The notes beneath the pieces are model-generated. The model was not told the DNA's origin. It made no database searches and saw only the letters and a program-made list of their open reading frames with translations. A stretch of DNA of 64,000 nt from Caulobacter sp. (GTDB lineage: Bacteria; Pseudomonadota; Alphaproteobacteria; Caulobacterales; Caulobacteraceae): contig JAGHZU010000002.1 in the NCBI GenBank assembly GCA_017745235.1, forward strand, positions 1 through 64,000, read 5' to 3'. Numbering within the stretch: the first letter of the stretch is position 1; every line of letters starts with the position of its first letter. This document shows positions 1-8,575 of this stretch, piece by piece. The position numbers and the translations under genes were made by a program.

Positions 1-645
1 GCCCCGCTGCCGGTCGACGAGGCGACCCTGGCCAGCCTGCGCGTGCGCCTCGCCGATCGCCCCTTGCTCTTGGCCGCCAGCACCCATCCGGGCGAGGACG
101 AGATGATCCTCGACGATTTCAACGAGATCGACGACGACACCTTGCTAGTCATCGTTCCCCGTCACCCAGAGCGTGGCGCCGCGATCGCTCGCCGTGCTGT
201 CGAACTCGGCTTCAGGGTCGCGCGTCGCGCTGCCGACGAGGAGCCGGGCGACGCCGAGGTCTATGTCGCCGACACTCTGGGCGAACTTGGCTTGTGGTTC
301 CGCCTCGCCCGTTTGGCGGTGATCGGCGGCAGTCTCATCCCGGGCATCGGCGGCCATAACCCGCTGGAACCCGCTCGTCTCAATTGCCCGATGATTTCCG
401 GTCCCCATGTCGAGAACTGGCTGACCGCCTATGCCGACCTTGGCTTGGTGGACGGCGTGACCCTGGCCGACCAAGCCGTACTCGGCCGCAGGCTGGCGGG
501 GCTGATGGCCTCGCCCGAGACCCTGCGCGCCCAAGCCGACCGCGCCCAGGCCTTCGTCGCCCGGCGCGACGCCGAGGCCCGCACGGCGCTCGACCGCATC
601 ATCGCCCTGCTCGACGCGGAGCCCCCCATGGAGACTGGGGCATGA
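1..645 (+). CDS. waaA: 3-deoxy-D-manno-octulosonic acid (Kdo) transferase, C-terminal part
   Basis: This is the C-terminal 214 residues of a gene that begins before the window; the frame is open from base 1. It carries the glycosyltransferase signature GGSLIPGIGGHNPLEPA, with the GGHNPLEPA stretch typical of WaaA/KdtA, and an upstream segment (VIVPRHPERG) that fits the nucleotide-sugar side of a GT-B fold. The family adds Kdo from CMP-Kdo to the lipid A precursor at the inner membrane. The stop overlaps the lpxK start as ATGA, so the two lipid A/core genes are translationally coupled. The family assignment is firm; the number of Kdo residues transferred cannot be read from the sequence. Confidence 0.93.
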   Translation, partial: APLPVDEATLASLRVRLADRPLLLAASTHPGEDEMILDDFNEIDDDTLLVIVPRHPERGAAIARRAVELGFRVARRAADEEPGDAEVYVADTLGELGLWFRLARLAVIGGSLIPGIGGHNPLEPARLNCPMISGPHVENWLTAYADLGLVDGVTLADQAVLGRRLAGLMASPETLRAQADRAQAFVARRDAEARTALDRIIALLDAEPPMETGA

Positions 646-1649
646 AGCTGGCCACGCCCCGCTGGTGGTATCGCCGCGACGGCGCGCCCAGCCCGCTCAC
701 GCGCCTGCTGCTGACCCCGCTGTCGTGGATCTGGGCCGCCCAGACCGCCCGCCGCATCGCCCGCACCCAGCCGCGCGGCGCCGACTGCGCGGTGATCTGC
801 GTGGGCAACTTCACGGTCGGCGGCGTGGGCAAGACGCCGATCGTCCGCGAGCTGCTGCTGACCCTGACCCAGCGCGGCCGCCGCGCCCACGGCCTGTCGC
901 GCGGCTATGGCGGCAAGCTGAAGGGGCCCACCCGCGTGGACCCCGCCCGCCACACCGCCAGGGATGTCGGCGACGAGCCGCTGATGCTGGCCCAGGACTT
1001 CCCGATGTGGGTGTCGCGCGACCGGGTGCTGGGCGCGCGCAAGGCCGCCGCGGCCGGCGCCGAGGTGGTGGTCATGGACGACGGCCACCAGAACCCCGAC
1101 CTGCGCAAGACCCTGTCGCTGGTGGTGGTCGACGGCGAGACCCGCGACGACGAATGGCCGTTCGGCGACGGCAAGGTGTTCCCGGCTGGGCCGATGCGCG
1201 AGCCGCTGGACGTCAGCCTGGCCCGCACCGACGCGGTGATCGTGCTGCTGCCCGACGACCTGCCGCAGGCCGATCCGGCGCTGCTGGCCCTGTTCGGCGA
1301 CACCCCGGTGCTGATCGCCCGCCTGGAGCCCGCCGTCCCGCCGCCCCGGGGCCGCCAGGTCGGCTTCGCCGGCATCGGCAAGCCGTGGAAGGTGGAGCGG
1401 GCCCTGAAGGCCGCCGGCTGCCACCTGGTGGACTTCGCGCCCTATCCCGACCACGGCGACTATGACGAGGCGACGCTGAAGTTCCTGGCGGACCGGGCGG
1501 CGACCTACAGCGCCGGCCTGGTCACGACCGAGAAGGACTGGGTGCGGTTGCCGCTGGAATGGCGGGATCGAGTGACGCCCTGGCCGGTTCGGGCACGGTT
1601 CGAGGATGAGGGGGCTTTAGCCAAACTCCTCGAAGGGGCCGGCCTCTAA
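642..1649 (+). CDS. lpxK: tetraacyldisaccharide 4'-kinase
   Basis: LpxK phosphorylates the 4' position of the tetraacyldisaccharide-1-phosphate to give lipid IVA, using ATP at the cytoplasmic face of the inner membrane. The 335-residue product has the usual family length, an N-terminal hydrophobic segment (about residues 20-32) that fits its membrane anchor, a Walker A loop GNFTVGGVGKTP at residues 55-66 and the DDGHQ motif expected near the active site. The start at 642 is chosen because it gives the ATGA overlap with waaA and a canonical N-terminus; a longer open frame upstream only reads through waaA. It ends just before a hairpin repeat shared with the converging gene. Confidence 0.95.
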   Translation: MKLATPRWWYRRDGAPSPLTRLLLTPLSWIWAAQTARRIARTQPRGADCAVICVGNFTVGGVGKTPIVRELLLTLTQRGRRAHGLSRGYGGKLKGPTRVDPARHTARDVGDEPLMLAQDFPMWVSRDRVLGARKAAAAGAEVVVMDDGHQNPDLRKTLSLVVVDGETRDDEWPFGDGKVFPAGPMREPLDVSLARTDAVIVLLPDDLPQADPALLALFGDTPVLIARLEPAVPPPRGRQVGFAGIGKPWKVERALKAAGCHLVDFAPYPDHGDYDEATLKFLADRAATYSAGLVTTEKDWVRLPLEWRDRVTPWPVRARFEDEGALAKLLEGAGL

Positions 1650-1652
1650 AGT

Positions 1653-1782
1653 CCTCCCCCCGTGGGGGAGGTGGCCGAAGGCCGGAGGGGGGAGTGATCG
1701 GCAGGCGACCACAACCCGGACCTTCGCTCCCTAATACTCCCCCCGCCGATCGCTACGCGATCACCTCCCCCACAGGGGGAGG
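1653..1782. repeat. Inverted pair of nested-hairpin elements (family 1)
   Basis: Between the converging genes lpxK and the phosphotransferase sit two copies of one element in opposite orientation, 1653-1695 and 1736-1782. Each begins with an outer hairpin (CCTCCCCC-NNN-GGGGGAGG), continues GGTG, then has a smaller inner hairpin (GGCC-gaa-GGCC in one, GATCGC-gta-GCGATC in the other), and ends GGGGGGAGT. The inner stems differ in bases but keep pairing, which suggests selection for structure or a mobile REP-like origin. It may also act as a two-way transcription stop, although no T-run follows. Confidence 0.7.
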
Positions 1783-1802
1783 GACTATTCTGGGGGAGAG
1801 CC

Positions 1803-2882
1803 CTAAGCCCCCGCCTTCTTGGCGAACTCCCAAGCCCCGCGCGCCAGCACCGGCACTCGGGCCTCCATGATCTCGGCGTGCGCGCTGGCCGCCGTGCCGT
1901 CGCGCACCCGGCCCACGATCCCCTGACAGATGCCCGCCAGGCGGAAGAGGTTGTAGCTGAAGTACCAGTCCAGGTCCGGCAGGCCGTCGCGGCTGGTCAG
2001 CTGGCAGTACTGGGCCACCGCCTCGTCGATGGTGGGCACGCCGTAGGCCGTGAGGTCCTTGATCTCGGCGAGACCCCCGCGCTGGTCGGACGGCATCACC
2101 CAGTTCATCAGGAAGTAGCTGAAGTCGGCCAGCGGGTTGCCCAGGGTCGACAGCTCCCAGTCCAGCACCGCGATCACCTTGGGTTCCGTGGCGTGCAGGA
2201 TCATGTTGTCCAGCCGGTAGTCGCCATGGACGATCGAGGTCTGGTCGTCGGGCGGGCAACTGGCCGGCAGCCACTCCATCAGCCGGTCCATGTCCTCGAT
2301 CGTCTTGGTCTCCGATGCCTTGTACTGCTTGGTCCAGCGGTCGATCTGGCGGGCGAAGTAGTTGCCCGGCTTGCCGTAGTCGGAGAGGCCGACGGCGGCG
2401 TAGTCGACATTGTGCAGGGCCGCCAGTGTGGCGATCTCGGCCTCGTAGATCGCCCGGCGCTCGGCCGGCTGGTAGTCGGGCAGGGTCCCGTCCCACAGGA
2501 TTCGGCCTTCGACATTGTCCATCACGTAGAAGATCGTGCCGATCACGTCCTCGTCCAGGCACAGGGCGTAGGCCTTGGCGACGGGGAAGTTCACCTTGTT
2601 GAGGCTGGAGATCACCTTGAACTCGCGGTCCACGGCGTGGGCGCTGGGCAGCAGCTTGCCCGGCGGCTTGCGGCGCAGGACGTACTTCTTGTTCGGCGTG
2701 ACCAGCTGATAGGTCGGGTTCGACTGGCCGCCCTTGAACTGGCGCACCTCCAGCGGGCCCGCATAGCCCTCGACATTGGCTTCTAGCCAGGCCGCCAGCT
2801 TGGCTTCGTCGATCGCGTGGCGCGGGTCGACGGGCTTGGTCCCCGAGTTCAGGTCCTGGGCGGACTGTTCGGCCACGGCCAT
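1803..2882 (-). CDS. Aminoglycoside phosphotransferase/choline kinase-like family protein
   Basis: This 359-residue protein has the APH-type kinase fold: a Brenner-like catalytic loop HGDYRLDN beginning at residue 219 and a metal-binding DWE at about 241, with LSTLGNPLADFSYF following as in the phosphotransferases related to human ACAD10/ACAD11. Those proteins act on hydroxyacyl substrates in fatty acid catabolism, so a metabolic kinase is more likely than drug resistance. The ATG at 2882 is chosen over a longer upstream frame because GGGGAGA precedes it and the extension runs into repeat DNA. It stands alone, with repeats on both sides. The real substrate cannot be deduced. Confidence 0.8.
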   Translation of the reverse strand: MAVAEQSAQDLNSGTKPVDPRHAIDEAKLAAWLEANVEGYAGPLEVRQFKGGQSNPTYQLVTPNKKYVLRRKPPGKLLPSAHAVDREFKVISSLNKVNFPVAKAYALCLDEDVIGTIFYVMDNVEGRILWDGTLPDYQPAERRAIYEAEIATLAALHNVDYAAVGLSDYGKPGNYFARQIDRWTKQYKASETKTIEDMDRLMEWLPASCPPDDQTSIVHGDYRLDNMILHATEPKVIAVLDWELSTLGNPLADFSYFLMNWVMPSDQRGGLAEIKDLTAYGVPTIDEAVAQYCQLTSRDGLPDLDWYFSYNLFRLAGICQGIVGRVRDGTAASAHAEIMEARVPVLARGAWEFAKKAGA

Positions 2883-2941
2883 CGATCTTCTCCCCAACGC
2901 TTGTTTGAAAGCGAGTTTAGAGGGTGGGACGTATCGCGCAA

Positions 2942-3070
2942 CCCTCTCCCAGAGGGAGAGGGAGGGGCCCATGCCGCAGGCATGGGAGGGCGAGGGGTTA
3001 AAATGGTTGAGAGCGTAACCCCTCACCTCCCACCGCTTGCGGCGGGTCCCTCCTCTCCCTCCGGGAGAGG
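2942..3070. repeat. Inverted pair of nested-hairpin elements (family 2)
   Basis: Two copies of a second element face each other at 2942-3000 (minus) and 3016-3070 (plus), separated by about 15 bases. Read outward from the middle, both begin TAACCCCTC, have a short inner hairpin (ATGCC-tgc-GGCAT in one, CCGC-ttg-CGG in the other), then a pyrimidine tract and a terminal hairpin CCCTCT/CC-GGGAGAGG. The organisation matches the family 1 pair, but the sequence differs. It ends exactly at the purD stop codon. Confidence 0.65.
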
Positions 3071-4351
3071 CTAGTGTTTGAGCGCCCGCCAGCCGATGTC
3101 GCTGCGATAGAACCCGCCCTCCAGTGAGATCGTGCCCAAGGCCGCATAGGCCACGTCGCGGGCCTCGTGCAGGGTCGCGCCCAGGGCGCAGACGTTCAGC
3201 ACCCGGCCGCCCGAGGCGACCAGGCGGCCCTCGGCGTCGCGGGCCGTGCCGGCGTGGAAGATCTCGGCCTCGTGGCCGTAGTCGGACTCCGCGCCCTGGA
3301 TGACGCCGCCGGTCACCGGCTTGTCCGGATAGCCCTCGGCGGCCAGCACCACGCAGATCGCCGCCTCGTCGCGCCAGACCGGCGCTGGGGCCGAGGCCAG
3401 GTCGCCCTTGGCGGCCGCCAGCAGGATCGGGACGATGTCGCTCTCCAGCCGCAGCATCAGGGTCTGGCATTCCGGATCGCCGAAGCGGGCGTTGTATTCG
3501 ACCAGCTTGGGGCCGGCCTCGGTCAGCATCAGCCCGGCATAGAGCACACCCACATAGGGACAGCCCTCGGCGGCCATGCCCTCGACCGTGGGCACGATCA
3601 GCTCGCGCCAGGCCTGATCGATCAGGGCTTCCGTCAGGACGGGCGGCGGCGAATAGGTGCCCATGCCGCCGGTGTTGGGACCCTCGTCGCCGTCATAGGC
3701 GCGCTTGTGGTCCTGGGCCGCGCCGAACAGGACCGCCGTCTTGCCGTCGCAGATCGCGAAGAGGGAGGCCTCCTCGCCGTGCATGAACTCCTCGATCACC
3801 ACCCGCGCGCCGGCCGAGCCGAAGCGGCCGCCCAGCATGTCCAGCACGGCGGCGTCGGCCTCGGCGCGCGTCGCGGCGATCACCACGCCCTTGCCCGCCG
3901 CCAGGCCGTCGGCCTTGATCACGAACGGCGCTTCCAGGGTGTCGAGGAAGGCCCCGGCCGAGGCCGCGTCGGTGAACACGCCGTAGGCCGCCGTCGGCAG
4001 GCCGTGACGCTGGCAGAAGTCCTTGGTGAAGGCCTTGGACGTCTCCAGGCGCGCGGCCTGGGCGCTGCCGCCGAAACAGGGGATCCCGACCTTGGCCAGT
4101 TCGTCCGCCAGGCCGACCTCCAGCGCCGATTCCGGTCCCACCACCACGAGGTCGGCGGCGATCTCCTGGGCCAGGGTCACCAGCCCCGCTACGTCGGTGA
4201 CCTTGACCGGCTTCAGCTCGGCGACCTGGGCGATGCCCGGATTGCCCGGCGCGGCCACCAGGCGGCCGCACAGCGGCGACTGGGCGATCTTCCAGGCCAG
4301 GGCGTGCTCGCGCCCGCCGGACCCGACGAGGAGGATGTTCAGCTTTTCCAT
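3071..4351 (-). CDS. purD: Phosphoribosylamine-glycine ligase (GAR synthetase)
   Basis: PurD joins glycine to 5-phosphoribosylamine with ATP, the second step of de novo purine synthesis, in the cytosol. The 426-residue product has the normal length and begins with the typical MEKLNILLVGSGGREHALAWK-like N-terminus, whose GSGGREHA motif marks the family. The ATP-grasp core is recognisable through KADGLAAGKGV and GPNTGGMGTYSP, and the C-terminal part has YNARFGDPECQ, with acidic and Asn metal ligands. The start codon at 4351 is the only sensible one. It is probably monocistronic: the upstream permease ends 41 bases away on the same strand, so co-transcription is possible. Confidence 0.97.
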   Translation of the reverse strand: MEKLNILLVGSGGREHALAWKIAQSPLCGRLVAAPGNPGIAQVAELKPVKVTDVAGLVTLAQEIAADLVVVGPESALEVGLADELAKVGIPCFGGSAQAARLETSKAFTKDFCQRHGLPTAAYGVFTDAASAGAFLDTLEAPFVIKADGLAAGKGVVIAATRAEADAAVLDMLGGRFGSAGARVVIEEFMHGEEASLFAICDGKTAVLFGAAQDHKRAYDGDEGPNTGGMGTYSPPPVLTEALIDQAWRELIVPTVEGMAAEGCPYVGVLYAGLMLTEAGPKLVEYNARFGDPECQTLMLRLESDIVPILLAAAKGDLASAPAPVWRDEAAICVVLAAEGYPDKPVTGGVIQGAESDYGHEAEIFHAGTARDAEGRLVASGGRVLNVCALGATLHEARDVAYAALGTISLEGGFYRSDIGWRALKH

Positions 4352-4392
4352 GAGGCCGGGGTGTCGCGTGACGGGGCCGCGCGGTCAAGCAT

Positions 4393-5646
4393 CTAGCGCT
4401 TCCACACGCTCCGCAGCGCCAGATAGACCGCCACCGCCGTGGCGAAGGCCGGCAGGGTCGCGCCGACGTCGGGCGCCAGCCGGCCCAGCGCCTGGTAGGC
4501 CCCGATCCCGACCGCCCAGGCCAGCAAGCCCGACAGGTTCAGCGCCCCGGCGGCCTCGACCCGACGGCGGCGCACGATGAAGTGGTCGGCCAGCAGCACG
4601 CCGAACAGCGGCGCGAAGACCGAGCCGATCAGCAGCAGGAAGGTCTCGTAGCGGGCCATCGGGGCCAGCAGGGCGATCGCCGTGCAGACCACGCCGAAGC
4701 CCACGGCCAGGCGGGCGGGGCCGACCCGAACCAGGGTGGCGGTCGAGACGGCGGCCGAATGGATGTCGGCGAAGGTGTTGTCGGTCTCGTCGATGACGAT
4801 CAGCAGCAGGGCGATCCCGCCGCCGCTGGTCGCCAGGGCCGAGAGCAGCAGGCCCTCGCCGCCCCCCGCCACCAGGGCGTAGGCCGCGCCCAGGCCCATG
4901 AACCAGACATTGGCCAGCAGGTAGCCGAAGAACGCCCCCCGGAACATGCCGCGCGGCGTACGGCCGAAGCGCGTGTAGTCGGCGATCAGCGGCAGCCACG
5001 ACAGCGGCATGGCCACCACCAGGTCGACGCCCGCGCCGAAGCTGATCTCGCCGGTCCCGGCCTTGGCCAGCAGGACCGCCAGGTCGTGCTCGGCCAGCAG
5101 CCGCCAGGTCAGCCAGCCGGCTCCGGCCAGCAGCAGCCACAGGCCCCAGGCCCGCAGGAACCGCCGCACGAACGACACCGGCCCCATCACCGCCAGGCCG
5201 GTGGCCAGGGCCCCGAACGCCAGGGTCCAGAGCAGGGGATTGGAAAAGCCGAAGGTCTGCTTGACCAGAGCGTCGGCGGAATCGCGCATGGCGATGATCT
5301 CGAACGCGCCCCAGCCGGTCAGCTGGACAGCGTTCAACACCGCCGGGACCGCCGCCCCGCGCGCGCCCAGGGCCAGCCGCAACGACCCCATGGCCGACAG
5401 CCCGGTGTCGGCCCCGACCACCCCAGCGGCCGCCAGCAGCAGCGCCCCCAGCACCGACCCAGTCACGATCGCGCCCAGGGCGGCGGCCAGGCTCAGGCCC
5501 GGGACCAGGAACGCCCCGGCCTGCAGCACCAGCAGACCGATGCCCAGGCTGAACCACAGGGAGAAGGCGTCGAGACCGCCGAGGGCGCGGCGTTCGGCGG
5601 GTACGGGGGTCAGGGGATCGTAGGAGTCGTCGTCGAGCTGGGCCAT
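4393..5646 (-). CDS. cytX: NCS1-family permease, probable hydroxymethylpyrimidine transporter CytX
   Basis: The 417-residue product is an integral membrane protein with about twelve hydrophobic segments. It resembles the NCS1 nucleobase-cation symporters, in particular the CytX subgroup, through the region WLPLIADYTRFGRTP and the following IDETDNTFADIHSAA stretch. CytX members import the thiamine precursor hydroxymethylpyrimidine, and many are controlled by TPP riboswitches. None is visible in the roughly 200 bases upstream here, so the substrate is inferred from family resemblance only; cytosine or another nucleobase is the main alternative. The gene is transcribed away from the FRG-domain gene. 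Confidence 0.75.
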   Translation of the reverse strand: MAQLDDDSYDPLTPVPAERRALGGLDAFSLWFSLGIGLLVLQAGAFLVPGLSLAAALGAIVTGSVLGALLLAAAGVVGADTGLSAMGSLRLALGARGAAVPAVLNAVQLTGWGAFEIIAMRDSADALVKQTFGFSNPLLWTLAFGALATGLAVMGPVSFVRRFLRAWGLWLLLAGAGWLTWRLLAEHDLAVLLAKAGTGEISFGAGVDLVVAMPLSWLPLIADYTRFGRTPRGMFRGAFFGYLLANVWFMGLGAAYALVAGGGEGLLLSALATSGGGIALLLIVIDETDNTFADIHSAAVSTATLVRVGPARLAVGFGVVCTAIALLAPMARYETFLLLIGSVFAPLFGVLLADHFIVRRRRVEAAGALNLSGLLAWAVGIGAYQALGRLAPDVGATLPAFATAVAVYLALRSVWKR

Positions 5647-5849
5647 GGAGCTGGCTTAGCAGGTCGGCCGGTGGGGGCGGAAGCGCGAGCAACGCGCCCA
5701 CAGCGGCGAGACCGCGCCTTAAATCCTTGGAGGCGAGAACCCATCCGGGGCGGCTGGAGGCTTGCGCCGCTTCCCAGCGAAATTCGACTAGAGGTTTATT
5801 TTGGTGTACCAACTCACTCAATACTGGCGAGCAGATTAGGGGGGCGAGC

Positions 5850-7820
5850 TTGGATTACCATGTGGAGAACGGAGAGGCTGCGCTGAAGCTATGCCGCGAG
5901 ATACTGCAACGGGGCGAAGCGCAGCTCTTCCGGGGGCAAACCCATGACTGGCCTCGCCTGATTCCTAGCCTGTTTCGCTCGGCGGGCGAAGATCGAGAGA
6001 CCGCCGTTATGGAGCTGGAGGCATTCAGTGAGTGGGCAGCTAATGCTCCCCAAATGGCGACCTATTGGCAGAATCCAGAGGCCATCGTCGCGATCGCTCA
6101 ACACTATGCCATTGCAACCACCCTGCTCGATCTGACCGACGATCCAGAGATCGCACTTCTATTCTCGAAGCCGCAGGCTGATTCAAAGGGCGGCGAGTCA
6201 GTGATCTACTGTTTCGATGAGGAAGCACTGCATCGCTTGGACGGCCTTCACCTCATCCGTATCGACGTTCACAACCTGTGGCGGCTTGAAGCCCAGAGCG
6301 GCCTCTTCCTTGAGTTTCACAAGGAAGAGCTAGGGGAAGTTCTTCGAGCAAGCGCCACCCGCATTTACTTCCCAAGCGAGACGTTGTCGGCGGCCGAACG
6401 AACTCGACTCTACCCAGTTCGCAAGAGCGCGTTAGAGGTGGTCATCGATCAATGGCTTTACCGCCGCGAACTCGAGCAACTGCTCGGTACCATCTCGGAG
6501 AACATGCAATTCAACGTGACGCTAAGGCGCCATAGTTATCGCGGTGCCTTTCGCTGGAGGCAGCCACCCGAGCTTGAAGCGAGCTGGATCAAAGGGGAGC
6601 TTGGCTGGGTTTTTCCAAATGTCGAATCCCTGTCGGTTGCGTCTGATCCAATCGTGATCTCCATCCCGCTGCCAATTTTCGACTCTTCAAAAAATGTTTT
6701 AGATCAAATATCTACATTTATCAGAAATAGTATCGAAAATATTGCCTCACAAAGCCGGTTTTTCTGCTTTGAGGTGGAACTCCCACCCAACAAATCTCAT
6801 CTCGCTGGCAGCGTGGGAACTCTGCTCAACAGATGTTGGGACGGCATTCGCCAGCTTCCCTATCGCGACGAAGATCGGATCTCTTGCCTTGCGCTAACAG
6901 CGGCGCTTCTTCTCGCGCGGACAATGGAGATCGAAGGCGTAGACAAGTGGCCCGAGCAACTATTTGGCGAATTGGAAATCTTAGAGGCCGCCCCCATCGG
7001 CGGGCATATCGAAGCGGGCGTTGTCTCAAAGACGGACTTGATTGCGGCTTTCTCCAACGAGCACCACGATAGGTTCACCGCCTACATGCGTCGGAAGGCC
7101 ACAACAGATCCATTGTTCTTGATGAACTATATCGTCGACCACTGGATGTTATTCGATTTCAACCGCTTCCAACGCCTCTTCGTTTGCCAGCTAGTGCCAA
7201 CTATGATCGACGGGTATTGGAAGGAGGATCTAAACCTCTACGATGGAGCCCTTGGCTGCCTTTGGAGCCTTAGTTTTAATCCGGCTCTGTTAGGTTATGT
7301 CACGAGTTCGGAATACCGCTTCCATTCACCTCTTGGGTTGACAAGGGACTGTAGCCGCATCGTCTACATCTTCCCCGACATGGACCAACATGACATCGAA
7401 GAGGTGTTCGTCTCTTGCATGCCCTGGATCTTGGGTGGCGGTAGGCCGTATGAAGTTCTCTTCCACGGCTACGCCATGGATCCCCGTGCGGTTTGGAAGA
7501 TCGCAAAAGCGGTGCGCCATGCGAAGTTGATCTGCGACGTCGGTGGAATATCGCCTCTAGAGGTTATGCCAACATTCAAAGAAGTCGCCCCGTCTAAAGA
7601 GAGCGAGGCCGAACGCCTTCTTGGTGCACAAGGAATAGGTGCCTTTGAGATCTGGCTAATGGCCAAAAACAAGATCGCGAAGATGAATGGTAAGCCGATC
7701 CACGCGGAGCACCCGGTTTTCCAAAGGTTCTGGAGGGACCTACTGGACTCCAACGCCAGAATCGAAGAGCGCGCCAAAAACGAAGCGGATTGGCCTGGCC
7801 CGTTCATGCTGAACAACTAA
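5850..7820 (+). CDS. FRG-domain protein in low-GC DNA; possible defence or stress gene
   Basis: The 656-residue protein begins with an FRG domain: the name-giving LFRGQTHDWPRLIPSLFR near residue 25 and QHYAIATTLLDLTDDP near residue 90, both characteristic. The rest, about 450 residues, is not recognised; it contains no transmembrane segment or nuclease motif that I can see. The TTG at 5850 is preferred because AGGGGGG lies 5 bases upstream; the frame stays open to another TTG at 5727 but that extension looks non-coding, and a GTG at 5862 is a further choice. Base use is unlike the neighbours, with an AT-rich patch at 6680-6760 and codons such as ATA, TTA and AGA. This indicates horizontal transfer. 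FRG proteins often sit in mobile or defence islands, but a role here is inference. Confidence 0.75.
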   Translation: MDYHVENGEAALKLCREILQRGEAQLFRGQTHDWPRLIPSLFRSAGEDRETAVMELEAFSEWAANAPQMATYWQNPEAIVAIAQHYAIATTLLDLTDDPEIALLFSKPQADSKGGESVIYCFDEEALHRLDGLHLIRIDVHNLWRLEAQSGLFLEFHKEELGEVLRASATRIYFPSETLSAAERTRLYPVRKSALEVVIDQWLYRRELEQLLGTISENMQFNVTLRRHSYRGAFRWRQPPELEASWIKGELGWVFPNVESLSVASDPIVISIPLPIFDSSKNVLDQISTFIRNSIENIASQSRFFCFEVELPPNKSHLAGSVGTLLNRCWDGIRQLPYRDEDRISCLALTAALLLARTMEIEGVDKWPEQLFGELEILEAAPIGGHIEAGVVSKTDLIAAFSNEHHDRFTAYMRRKATTDPLFLMNYIVDHWMLFDFNRFQRLFVCQLVPTMIDGYWKEDLNLYDGALGCLWSLSFNPALLGYVTSSEYRFHSPLGLTRDCSRIVYIFPDMDQHDIEEVFVSCMPWILGGGRPYEVLFHGYAMDPRAVWKIAKAVRHAKLICDVGGISPLEVMPTFKEVAPSKESEAERLLGAQGIGAFEIWLMAKNKIAKMNGKPIHAEHPVFQRFWRDLLDSNARIEERAKNEADWPGPFMLNN

Positions 7821-7840
7821 GAGTGTTGTCTTCGCGGTTT

Positions 7841-7862
7841 AGGGGCGGTCCATCGCCGCCCC
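7841..7862 (-). terminator. Weak hairpin terminator between FRG gene and phoB
   Basis: A GC-rich stem GGGGCGG/CCGCCCC with a seven-base loop lies between the converging FRG gene and phoB. On the minus strand only a poor T-rich tail (TAAACC) follows, so termination efficiency is uncertain. Confidence 0.35.
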
Positions 7863-7864
7863 GC

Positions 7865-8557
7865 TCAGGCCGCGTCCAGGTCCAGCGAATACCCCGCCGA
7901 GCGCACCGTGCGGATCGGATCACCGTCCACGTCCCCGTTCAGCGCCTTGCGCAGGCGACCGATGTGCACGTCCACGGTCCGCGCCTCGACATAGACGTCC
8001 GAGCCCCAGACGGCGTCCAGCAGCTGTTCGCGGCTGAACACCCGGCCCGGGTGCTGCATCAGGTAGTCGAGCAGGCGGAACTCGGTCGGGCCGAGATGGA
8101 CTTCCTTGCCCTGGCGCTTCACGCGGTGGGCGACGCGGTCGATGACGATGTCGCCGACCGTGATGCGGTCATCGGCCAGGCCCGGGCGGATGCGGCGCAG
8201 GACGGCGCGGACGCGGGCGGTCAGCTCGATCATCGAGAACGGCTTGACCACGTAGTCGTCGGCCCCGGTGTCGAGGCCGCGGATGCGGTCGCTTTCCTCG
8301 CCGCGCGCCGTCAGCATGATGATCGGCACGTTGCGGGTTTCCGAGCGGCCGCGCAGGCGGCGGCAGACCTCGATGCCCGAGACCTTGGGCAGCATCCAGT
8401 CGAGGATCACCAGGTCGGGCGCGCGCTCGGAGGCCATGGTCAGGGCCTCCTCGCCGTCGCCGGCCACGCCGACGACATAGCCTTCCTTGTCGAGGTTGTA
8501 GTGCAGCAGGGTGGCCAGGGCGTCTTCGTCTTCGACCACCAGAACGTAAGGAGTCAC
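7865..8557 (-). CDS. phoB: Phosphate regulon response regulator PhoB
   Basis: PhoB is the DNA-binding response regulator that activates Pho-box promoters under phosphate limitation. The 230-residue product has a receiver domain with acidic pocket E10/D11, phospho-acceptor D53 and conserved K105, then an OmpR-type winged helix (about 130-227) containing LGPTEFRLLDYLMQHPGRVFS-like helices and the RTVDVHIGRLRKAL recognition region. The start is GTG. It is the last gene of phoR-pstCAB-phoU-phoB, 18 bases after phoU, so it is expected to be autoregulated by the Pho box upstream of pstC. Confidence 0.96.
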   Translation of the reverse strand: MTPYVLVVEDEDALATLLHYNLDKEGYVVGVAGDGEEALTMASERAPDLVILDWMLPKVSGIEVCRRLRGRSETRNVPIIMLTARGEESDRIRGLDTGADDYVVKPFSMIELTARVRAVLRRIRPGLADDRITVGDIVIDRVAHRVKRQGKEVHLGPTEFRLLDYLMQHPGRVFSREQLLDAVWGSDVYVEARTVDVHIGRLRKALNGDVDGDPIRTVRSAGYSLDLDAA

Positions 8558-8575
8558 TTCGGCCGGCCCTCTTTC

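Noticed and set aside
5647..5849. TPP riboswitch upstream of cytX
   Set aside because: No CTGAGA or ACCTGAT core was found on the minus strand.
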